From: an uncultured Sutterella sp.
GTDB taxonomy: Bacteria; Pseudomonadota; Gammaproteobacteria; Burkholderiales; Burkholderiaceae_F
NCBI GenBank assembly: GCA_902463725.1
Contig: CABQGK010000002.1
Coordinates: 124,001-188,000, forward strand
Reading direction: 5' to 3'
Length of the DNA: 64,000 nucleotides
Part shown: positions 25,877-32,293 of the stretch, one piece after another
How positions within the stretch are numbered: the first letter of the stretch is position 1
Layout: each line of letters opens with the position of its first letter
The notes under the pieces: generated by a model
The model's database searches: none
The model's input: the letters and a program-made list of their open reading frames with translations, nothing else
Told to the model about the DNA's origin: nothing
Position numbers and translations under genes: made by a program

Positions 25877-26938
25877 TTAGTCCTGCGTCTCAGACGCAGG
25901 GCGCTTAGTCTTTTCGATGAAGCAAGCGTCGCCGTAACTAAAGAAGCGGTACTTCTGCTCGACCGCATGCCGGTACGCCTCAAGAATACGAGTTCGGCCA
26001 GCCAACGCCGAGACAAGCATCACGAGCGTGGACTTGGGCAAGTGGAAGTTTGTAATGAGCGCATCCACAATGCGGTATTCGTACCCAGGCGTGATAAAGA
26101 GCGCCGTATCGCGCGAGCCTGCTTGCACGTGTCCTGGCGCTGTAGCGGCACTTTCGAGCGTTCTTAAGCTCGTCGTACCAACCGCCACCACCCGTCGCCC
26201 TTCAGCCTTGGACTTATTGACACGTGCGGCCACCTCTTCGCTCAAGTGATACCACTCCGAGTGCATATGATGCTCGGCGATATTCTCAACACGCACGGGC
26301 TGGAAGGTCCCTGCCCCAACATGCAACGTCACGTATTCAATGTCGACGCCTTTTTTGGCGAGCCTCGCGAGTAGCTCATCCGTAAAATGCAGCCCAGCCG
26401 TCGGCGCAGCCACCGCCCCGGGGTGCTTTGCGTAAACGGTCTGGTAACGACTCTCATCGCTCTTTTCCGCAGCGTGCGTGATATAGGGCGGCAGCGGTAC
26501 TTTACCGAGCGCATCAAGCACATCAAGCACGCGATGGGTAAATGTGAGCTGAAAGAACTGCCCTTCGCGGCCGAGTACCGTAGCCGTCTCCGAGAGTTCA
26601 TTGGCAGTAAAAATAATCGTTGATCCGGGCTTTGGCGTTTTACTTGTACGTAGCATCGCTATCGCGTCGTGCTCACCGGTGACACGCTCAATGAGCGCTT
26701 CCACCTGACCACCCGTAGGTTTGTGACCAAATAGACGCGCCTTGATGACACGCGTATCGTTGGCCACTAATAAATCTCCTTCCCGCAAAAAACCTTCGAT
26801 ATCCGTGAAGACACAATCTTCAATCACATCATCGTTGATATGAAGGAGTCGAGAGGAGGATCGATCCGCAAGGGGATACTGGGCAATGAGCTCTTCGGGG
26901 AGCTCAAAGTCAAAGTCTGAAAGAAGTTGTTCGTGCAT
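25877..26938 (-). CDS. queA: S-adenosylmethionine:tRNA ribosyltransferase-isomerase
   Basis: Converts preQ1-tRNA to epoxyqueuosine-tRNA using SAM as ribosyl donor, the step after Tgt. Family motifs: FDFELPEELIAQYPL at the N-terminus, VANDTRVIKARLFG, AAPTAGLHFTDELL and THEVGAGTFQPV-like THLHVGAGTFQPVRVEN (seen here as LHVGAGTFQPV). 353 residues from the ATG at 26938; an open frame 13 codons longer is not conserved. It faces away from the sRNA region upstream. Confidence 0.96.
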   Translation of the reverse strand: MHEQLLSDFDFELPEELIAQYPLADRSSSRLLHINDDVIEDCVFTDIEGFLREGDLLVANDTRVIKARLFGHKPTGGQVEALIERVTGEHDAIAMLRTSKTPKPGSTIIFTANELSETATVLGREGQFFQLTFTHRVLDVLDALGKVPLPPYITHAAEKSDESRYQTVYAKHPGAVAAPTAGLHFTDELLARLAKKGVDIEYVTLHVGAGTFQPVRVENIAEHHMHSEWYHLSEEVAARVNKSKAEGRRVVAVGTTSLRTLESAATAPGHVQAGSRDTALFITPGYEYRIVDALITNFHLPKSTLVMLVSALAGRTRILEAYRHAVEQKYRFFSYGDACFIEKTKRPASETQD

Positions 26939-27062
26939 GGCTTGACCGGCCAAAGAAGATAAAAAAGGAAAGAGCAAGGATTGTAGCGAAAGCGCACAGG
27001 CTTGTCAGAAAAAGCACGCTGCTTTACAAACGTCTCAAGTGCTAAGTTCAGCTTAAGATAAA

Positions 27063-27077
27063 TGAGAACGAGTCGCA
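27063..27077. promoter_or_regulatory. Fur-box-like site upstream of sRNA copy 1
   Basis: TGAGAACGAGTCGCA compared with the 7-1-7 Fur motif TGAGAATnATTCTCA: left half 6 of 7, right half 5 of 7. It lies at the same place as the better box of copy 2. Confidence 0.45.
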
Positions 27078-27083
27078 TTTGGT

Positions 27084-27097
27084 TTGAGTTAAATCAA
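27084..27097. promoter_or_regulatory. FNR-box-like site upstream of sRNA copy 1
   Basis: TTGAGTTAAATCAA matches TTGATnnnnATCAA with one change. Its centre is about 81 bp ahead of the predicted start, a position compatible with class I activation. Confidence 0.6.
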
Positions 27098-27136
27098 ATC
27101 CTGACTGTTTTGGTAAAGAATTTTCACAAAACCCTA

Positions 27137-27165
27137 TTGATTTACTCAAGTAATATCCGTATAGT
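27137..27165 (+). promoter_or_regulatory. promoter of sRNA copy 1
   Basis: TTGATT (27137-27142), 17 bp, TATAGT (27160-27165). Both elements and the spacing are identical in copy 2. A TTGAT-TTA-CTCAA dyad overlaps the -35 in both copies. Confidence 0.75.
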
Positions 27166-27171
27166 TAATTC

Positions 27172-27347
27172 CAACGAGGAAACGAACTGCAGTCACTCAA
27201 CTGCCAAGGGGTCGGCAGGATTGCAGGGGTGAAGCGGAAGCTTGGAACCGCATCACCAATCAACAATGTGCTTTTCTCCGGCACAGACAGTTTCCGGAAC
27301 CACTAAAAAGCGGGTGAGTTTGACAGGGCTCATCCGCTTTTTCTTTA
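27172..27347 (+). ncRNA. candidate small regulatory RNA, copy 1 of a tandem pair
   Basis: Predicted 175-nt transcript with four hairpins. H1: CTGCC/GGCAG with loop AAGGGGTC (27201-27218). H2: GGTGA-GCGG with CCGC-TCACC around loop AAGCTTGGAA (27228-27257). H3: TGTGC/GCACA around TTTTCTCCG (27267-27285), an anti-Shine-Dalgarno loop. H4: a 13-bp terminator stem (27306-27318 with 27329-27341), loop TTTGACAGGG, then a T tract. Loops match copy 2 while stems differ with compensating changes. No start codon follows the AGGA near the 5' end. I know no named family that fits. Likely an Hfq-type base-pairing RNA; targets unknown. Confidence 0.75.
27306..27347 (+). terminator. terminator of sRNA copy 1
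   Basis: AAAAGCGGGTGAG (27306-27318) with CTCATCCGCTTTT (27329-27341), 13 bp including one G-U, followed by T-rich sequence. Confidence 0.9.
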
Positions 27348-27389
27348 CCCGTCGCCCAAATATCACCACAACGAAGACAGTTCCATTAA

Positions 27390-27404
27390 TGAGAACGATT
27401 CTCA
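27390..27404. promoter_or_regulatory. Fur box upstream of sRNA copy 2
   Basis: TGAGAACGATTCTCA differs by one base from the 7-1-7 motif TGAGAATnATTCTCA; the flanks AA and AT extend the dyad. It lies in the spacer after the copy 1 terminator, about 100 bp ahead of the copy 2 start. Confidence 0.7.
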
Positions 27405-27409
27405 ATAAT

Positions 27410-27423
27410 TTGAGCTAAATCAA
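27410..27423. promoter_or_regulatory. FNR-box-like site upstream of sRNA copy 2
   Basis: TTGAGCTAAATCAA matches TTGATnnnnATCAA with one change and is centred about 80 bp ahead of the predicted start, like copy 1. Confidence 0.6.
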
Positions 27424-27461
27424 ATCCCTACTAATTTTCTCAACTTTTTCTAAAATCCTTA

Positions 27462-27490
27462 TTGATTTACTCAAGTTTTTCCCGTATAGT
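27462..27490 (+). promoter_or_regulatory. promoter of sRNA copy 2
   Basis: TTGATT (27462-27467), 17 bp, TATAGT (27485-27490), identical in elements and spacing to copy 1. Confidence 0.75.
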
Positions 27491-27496
27491 TCATCT

Positions 27497-27660
27497 CAAC
27501 AGGAAACAACGCTCAGCCACAAACACTGCCAAGGGGTCGGCAGGGTGGCGGGAAACCAGAAGCTTGGACCTGGTTTTCTAAAAAGTGCTTTTCTCCGGCA
27601 CTCGCAGTTTCCAAAACAAACAAAGCGGACGAGTTTGACAGGGCTCGTCCGCTTTTTCTT
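27497..27660 (+). ncRNA. candidate small regulatory RNA, copy 2 of a tandem pair
   Basis: About 164 nt, same architecture as copy 1. H1 (27526-27543) is identical, CTGCC-AAGGGGTC-GGCAG. H2 has different stem bases, GGAAACCAG with CTGGTTTTC (27551-27559 with 27570-27578), yet keeps the loop AAGCTTGGA. H3 is AGTGC/GCACT (27584-27602) around the same TTTTCTCCG loop: the outer pair is A-T here and T-A in copy 1. H4 is a perfect 12-bp terminator stem with the same TTTGACAGGG loop. Downstream lies darP, but a terminator separates them, so this is not a leader or riboswitch. Confidence 0.75.
27622..27660 (+). terminator. terminator of sRNA copy 2
   Basis: AAAGCGGACGAG (27622-27633) pairs perfectly with CTCGTCCGCTTT (27644-27655), then TTCTTTT-type tail. 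Confidence 0.93.
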
Positions 27661-27743
27661 TTACACCCCCCACGCCCCGCGCAGCGAGCCTGCTGTGTAT
27701 GATAGAGGCACATTCCAAAAGGCTCAAAATTCCTGACATTGCC

Positions 27744-28295
27744 ATGGCACAGAATAACCGATACGACGATGATGAAGCGCCGCAATATGACGGCCCCTCG
27801 AAATCTCAACTCAAGCGCGAGCAGACCGAGCTACAAAATCTTGGGCGTGAAATGACCAAACTCGGCGACGAACAACTCAAGCGCATCAATCTCCCTGAGG
27901 ATGTCCTCGCTGAGATTATTGAGTTTCGCCGCATGAAGAGCTTTGGCGCACAACGCCGTCAACTGCAGCTCATTGGAAAAAAAATGCGAGACATGGATCC
28001 CGTCGCCGTGCGTGAAGCCATTGACCGCGCCACAGGCGAGAGCCGTGCTGCGGTTGCGCTGCTACACCGCTCAGAAACTTGGCGCGACCAAATGATCGAA
28101 GATGACGAAGCGCTCACCAAATTCATCGATGCGCACCCCGAAGCGGATATTCCACAGCTACGCGCTCTGGTACGCAATGCCCGCCGCGAGCGTCAACTCG
28201 CTAAACCCCCGAAGAGCGCGCGTGAGCTCTACCGCTACATCCATGCGCTCCTTGAAGAGCCTCTTGAACTTTTCAAAGCGGAAGATGAAAACTGA
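27744..28295 (+). CDS. darP: ribosome-associated protein DarP/YjgA (DUF615)
   Basis: Assists late maturation of the 50S ribosomal subunit in E. coli. The protein is helical and highly charged: PSKSQLKREQTELQNLG, then INLPEDVLAEIIEFRRM, RRQLQLIGKKMR and a C-terminal RQLAKPPKSARELYRYI, all characteristic of DUF615. I start at ATG 27744 (183 aa); the upstream extension of 15 codons is not conserved. yjgA next to mogA is common in betaproteobacteria, and here the fused mogA follows 89 bp downstream. Confidence 0.93.
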   Translation: MAQNNRYDDDEAPQYDGPSKSQLKREQTELQNLGREMTKLGDEQLKRINLPEDVLAEIIEFRRMKSFGAQRRQLQLIGKKMRDMDPVAVREAIDRATGESRAAVALLHRSETWRDQMIEDDEALTKFIDAHPEADIPQLRALVRNARRERQLAKPPKSARELYRYIHALLEEPLELFKAEDEN

Positions 28296-28384
28296 GTCCG
28301 CTTTAAACCGTGCTCATCCGAGTCTGAGATAACAATGATTTGACCGCTGCCGCCCTGTGCGTTCAGCAGATAGGAGTCAAAGGC

Positions 28385-29950
28385 ATGAAACCGCCCCGCA
28401 GTACAGAAAATGAATTGATTTTGGGCTTGGTGTCGGTCTCCGACCGCGCTAGCCGCGGCATCTACGATGACGAGGGAATTCCCTCGCTCGAAGCTTGGTG
28501 CCGCAAAGCGATGATTAATCCGCTCAAAATCCATAAGCGACTCATTCCCGATGAGCAGTTCACGATTGAAAAAACACTACGCGAGCTTGTCGACATCATT
28601 GGCTGCGACCTCATTCTCACCACAGGCGGAACGGGTCCCGCGCGCCGTGATGTCACGCCCGAGGCTACACTCGCGGTCGCCACTCGTGAAATGCCCGGCT
28701 TCGGTGAACAGATGCGCGCCATCTCGGGGCACTTTGTACCCACGGCTATCCTCTCACGTCAAGTTGCGGTGCTGCGCGAAACGCCTGATCATGCTGCGCT
28801 CATCATCAATTTGCCAGGGCGCCCCAAAGCTATTGCGGAAACGCTCGAGGGGCTGAAAGATGAAAGCGGCAAATCACTTGTCAATGGCATTTTTGCTGCT
28901 GTCCCCTACTGTATTGACCTGATTGGTGGTCCCTACATTGAAACGCGTGACGAAGTCTGTAAAGCCTTCCGTCCCAAAAACGCCATCCGTCCAAATAAAA
29001 CGGAAGAAAACAAAGCCACAAGCACCGTTGAAGCTAAAACCGCTACAGGCACGAGCGCTGAAGCTACAACAGCGCGCTCAGCAGCGGCGCCTCATGATAC
29101 GATCAGCCGAGCCTCTAGCTCCGACGCGCCGAGCGCAACCCATGTTGCTGCCAAGCCCGCTGGCACACCGAACACCACCTCGGGCTTACATCCTGCTTCA
29201 GCCGAAGCGAGAGCCGCGGCTACGGCAGCCCACGCTGACCGTAAGGACACCAAGCCCGCAGTCGAGCCCTTCGCTGCATCCGATATTCTCATCGTTCGGG
29301 CACGTCGCGCCACCACCCCCATCCCTGAGAAGACCGTGGTTTGGCTGCACGGTATGGGGGTAGACAATAGCGACTTTGCGAGCTTTGCTGACGAAGTGCG
29401 CGAATTCGGCGGTCCCGACATTCGCCTCGTACTTCCCAACGCCCCCCTGCGCACACTCTCCAAGTTCCCCGCCTATCCGCCAGTGCGCGCTTGGTTTGAT
29501 CTGCGCGGCGATCAGATCGATGATCGCGAGGATGAGTTAGGGCTGCGTACCAGCGCAGCTCGCGTCATGGCCCTTATCGAGAGCCTAGAGCGTCAGGGTG
29601 TTGAACGTCGTAGCATTTTCTTGGGTGGGTTCTCGCAGGGCGCTGCAGTCTCGCTCTACGCAGCTGCACGTTTGGATAGACCGCTCGCTGGCGTCATTGC
29701 GCTCTCGGGTTATGTGCCGCTCGCGCATAAACTGCAGGCAGAGCTCACGGAGGCAGCTCGCGAGACGCCGATCTTTATGGCGCACGGCGCCTTCGACTCG
29801 GTGATCAATCCGCTCATAGCACGGCGCGGCGCGCAGGTCATGAAGGAGATGCTCCCGCACTTTAGTTTCAATGTCTACGACATGGATCATGCGCTCGATG
29901 GCGAAGAAATGCACGATGTCGCCATGTTCCTCAAAGGACGCTACAACTAA
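28385..29950 (+). CDS. MogA molybdopterin adenylyltransferase fused to an alpha/beta-hydrolase carboxylesterase
   Basis: 521 residues in three parts. Residues about 10-205 are MogA: LVSVSDRASRGIYDDEG, the nucleotide loop LILTTGGTGPARRDVTPEAT (seen as TTGGTGP...RDVTPEA), PGFGEQMR and the LPGRPKA segment; it activates molybdopterin for metal insertion. Residues about 205-305 are a low-complexity linker of Ala, Thr, Ser and Lys. Residues about 305-521 form a phospholipase/carboxylesterase domain: VVWLHGMG oxyanion region, nucleophile GGFSQGA, an Asp in AHGAFDSVI and His in YDMDHALDG. AGGAG precedes ATG 28385. The frame is unbroken, so this is a true fusion rather than two genes. The link between the two activities is unknown. 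Confidence 0.88.
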   Translation: MKPPRSTENELILGLVSVSDRASRGIYDDEGIPSLEAWCRKAMINPLKIHKRLIPDEQFTIEKTLRELVDIIGCDLILTTGGTGPARRDVTPEATLAVATREMPGFGEQMRAISGHFVPTAILSRQVAVLRETPDHAALIINLPGRPKAIAETLEGLKDESGKSLVNGIFAAVPYCIDLIGGPYIETRDEVCKAFRPKNAIRPNKTEENKATSTVEAKTATGTSAEATTARSAAAPHDTISRASSSDAPSATHVAAKPAGTPNTTSGLHPASAEARAAATAAHADRKDTKPAVEPFAASDILIVRARRATTPIPEKTVVWLHGMGVDNSDFASFADEVREFGGPDIRLVLPNAPLRTLSKFPAYPPVRAWFDLRGDQIDDREDELGLRTSAARVMALIESLERQGVERRSIFLGGFSQGAAVSLYAAARLDRPLAGVIALSGYVPLAHKLQAELTEAARETPIFMAHGAFDSVINPLIARRGAQVMKEMLPHFSFNVYDMDHALDGEEMHDVAMFLKGRYN

Positions 29951-29980
29951 GGCGCATTGCACGTCACCTCTGTGACGACT

Positions 29981-30018
29981 GGGGGCGGTTTCTAACGAGA
30001 GCCGCCCCCTATTTCTCT
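29981..30018 (+). terminator. terminator after the mogA-esterase gene
   Basis: GGGGGCGG (29981-29988) pairs with CCGCCCCC (30002-30009), followed by TATTTCTCTTC. Confidence 0.7.
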
Positions 30019-30055
30019 TCTTGGGCTCACCCAAGTTGCGCCTTAGCAAAGGCAC

Positions 30056-32095
30056 TTAGCGCTTTTGCGCCCCCTGCTCGCTACGATCCGCCTTTGACTC
30101 AGGCGCAAGAAGTGTCGCACGAACATCCGCATCTCGCAGTGCGCGTTGCGCACGGGCAATCTGCCCAAGCTTCAAATTTGCAGCCGAGCATGGCGTCTCG
30201 GGCACCATACGATCTGCCTCCCAACGGTAGCAGCTAAGCACTCCACCGACGCCAATCGCCGCAGCCCCAGAGGAGCCAAACACAACACCGTAGTTGCCCA
30301 TGGTGGCAAAACTCTGTGCGCCACGGCTATCCTCGGGAGCGAAAAGATTCCGACCGTCCGTGGGTGAAGGAGTCATCCCAAGCACAAGCGCGTTGAGCGT
30401 TGGGAATATATCGCGGTGCGAAACCCATCGCTTGAGATCGGGCTTCGCGCCCTTAAAGTTCTCCATTGGCACCCAAAAAAGAATCGGCACACCATTGGCA
30501 TGGTGCCAGTAACCGCTCGCCTCATAGTGCATGCGCGAATTATGGTCCCCTGTTGCCACAATCACCGAACGCGAACTCAACCCAGCCGCTTTGAGCGACT
30601 TCACAAAGTTCCCTAATGCATTGGCCGAATATTGATAGGTCTGTAGCCGATTTTTCACCAAAGCATCGGCGCGATCGTCTACCACATAGGGCGGCAATGC
30701 CATCGGGTTAACCGCATTGACATGAGCCCCCTGTGGCAAAACATGCGGGGGATGGTTGGTCGTTGAAAGCATAAAGAGAAAGACTTTTTTCCCTGCACGC
30801 GCCTTTGCTTCGAGCAGTTCTGTGGCATAGCGGAACATCCACTCATCGCCCACCCCCCAAGTGCCAACTTGCGCTTCGGGGAATCGCGCCTGAATATCTC
30901 GGTCACCCAAAATCACATCAAAGCCCTGCTTAGGGAAATTTCTGTCCATCTGCCGCCAACTCACCGAGCCCGATGTCAGAAACACACACTCATAGCCCGC
31001 GTTGTGATAAGCCCAAAGACGTGAAAAGGGGAAGCGGCGATCTCCATAGCGACTCTGGGTAATGGGTGAGATCGGCGAATCAAACAGAATCCCCTCGAGC
31101 GAGGGGAACGTGCCCCCTTCAACCGCGATGCCTTGGCGAAAGAGTTGCGCGTCGTTGAGCACGTCACGCAACGCTCCCAGTGTGTCGTTGCCAGATCGAT
31201 CGCTATCAAACTCATCCCGCCCCATCGACTCCATGAGCGCAAAAATGACAAAGTCTGGACGGCTACGCAGGGGCGTCACCGTATTGGGTAACGCGCCGAT
31301 TTCTTGCTTGAGCAACTGCTCGGCCTCTCGCACGTTCTCAAAACCAAGCTTTTTCAGCCCCTCCTCGGGCGAACCCTTGAGAACCAGCATCTGCTGAGAC
31401 TTCCATGCTTCGTAGAGCGAGGCTGCACCATTGGGAACTGCTGCGTTGAGAAACGCATCAGTGGTCACAGCCCAATCCTGCAAGCGCAGTGGAAATTTGC
31501 TTAATCCACCGCGAACACCCACGCCGATCAGTGCGCTCAAAAGCACAATCGTGATCAGCGCAGGAAGCAGTCGGAGCTCTTCAGCGATTCGACGACTCCC
31601 GCCAGCCCACGCTGCCACAAATGGCAAGGCCGTGAGCAACAGGGTGAGCGCGACAAGTCTCAACACGGGCCAATCAGACCAAACGGTCACAAGAATGGCG
31701 CGCGTATCATCCTGCCAGAGACCAAAGATAATGCTTGAAATCGGTGTGCGGTAAAAAGCAAAGAACCCAATATTCACGACGGCGAGCACGCACATAACGG
31801 CTACGCCCAGCACACACATCACTCGGGCAAAATCTCGAACAAATCGCACACCATAGCCAACCACCCAGAGTATCCAAGCAGGCAGTAGTGCAATGAGCGA
31901 CCACTTGAGGTCCACGCGAAATCCCATCCAAAGCGTCGCCGCTAGATCACTCAGGGCATAGTCAGCTAAATGACCAAACCAAGCAATGAAGAAAAGACGA
32001 GCCAATGAGAGTATGAGCAGCAGTCCGACGAGCAGGATAGAACCCTGACGGCAACCGTTCTGCCACGTGGGACGATAAGTCGTAAGTGAATACAT
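30056..32095 (-). CDS. LTA synthase/sulfatase-family membrane protein
   Basis: 679 residues: five predicted N-terminal membrane helices (to about residue 210) and a periplasmic alkaline-phosphatase-like domain. Motifs: FVIFALMESMGRD (metal ligand E), GGTFPSLEGILFDSP with the candidate nucleophile threonine, FLFMLSTTNHPPHVLP, and VIVATGDHNSRMH with metal-binding D and H. It is a second, clearly different member of the family found at 1347-3002. Probably transfers a phospho-head group to a cell-envelope glycan; substrate unknown. It is convergent with the mogA-esterase gene. Confidence 0.88.
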   Translation of the reverse strand: MYSLTTYRPTWQNGCRQGSILLVGLLLILSLARLFFIAWFGHLADYALSDLAATLWMGFRVDLKWSLIALLPAWILWVVGYGVRFVRDFARVMCVLGVAVMCVLAVVNIGFFAFYRTPISSIIFGLWQDDTRAILVTVWSDWPVLRLVALTLLLTALPFVAAWAGGSRRIAEELRLLPALITIVLLSALIGVGVRGGLSKFPLRLQDWAVTTDAFLNAAVPNGAASLYEAWKSQQMLVLKGSPEEGLKKLGFENVREAEQLLKQEIGALPNTVTPLRSRPDFVIFALMESMGRDEFDSDRSGNDTLGALRDVLNDAQLFRQGIAVEGGTFPSLEGILFDSPISPITQSRYGDRRFPFSRLWAYHNAGYECVFLTSGSVSWRQMDRNFPKQGFDVILGDRDIQARFPEAQVGTWGVGDEWMFRYATELLEAKARAGKKVFLFMLSTTNHPPHVLPQGAHVNAVNPMALPPYVVDDRADALVKNRLQTYQYSANALGNFVKSLKAAGLSSRSVIVATGDHNSRMHYEASGYWHHANGVPILFWVPMENFKGAKPDLKRWVSHRDIFPTLNALVLGMTPSPTDGRNLFAPEDSRGAQSFATMGNYGVVFGSSGAAAIGVGGVLSCYRWEADRMVPETPCSAANLKLGQIARAQRALRDADVRATLLAPESKADRSEQGAQKR

Positions 32096-32293
32096 GAAGT
32101 GCTGTTCCCACTTTGCAGTTGCAAAGCCCTTGTGCAGAGCGCTTGCGAAGACGATGAGTTAGCTCAATATTAGCAGAGAGATACTCTGAGCTTCTTGCTG
32201 CCACACACGAGAGGCGCCGCTATGCTCGGGAAGTTCCCCGTCAACGCAGCGAGCTCAAGAGGAGTTCGAGTGCAGTGCACACCCACCGCGAGA

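Larger units (their letters stand above)
26939..27743. other. queA-darP intergenic region with two tandem non-coding genes
   Basis: About 800 bp without a credible protein gene. It contains two homologous transcription units on the plus strand, each with its own operators, promoter, structured body and terminator (listed separately). Short open frames cross the second unit on both strands but have no ribosome site, start mid-hairpin and are not kept between the copies. Confidence 0.75.

Noticed and set aside
27172..27660. Tandem riboswitch or leader controlling darP
   Set aside because: Each copy has its own promoter and ends in an intrinsic terminator; the second terminator is far from the darP ribosome site and no alternative antiterminator pairing is visible.
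27513..27809. Open frames of 63-98 codons on both strands across sRNA copy 2
   Set aside because: No ribosome sites, composition set by the hairpins, and no matching frame in copy 1.
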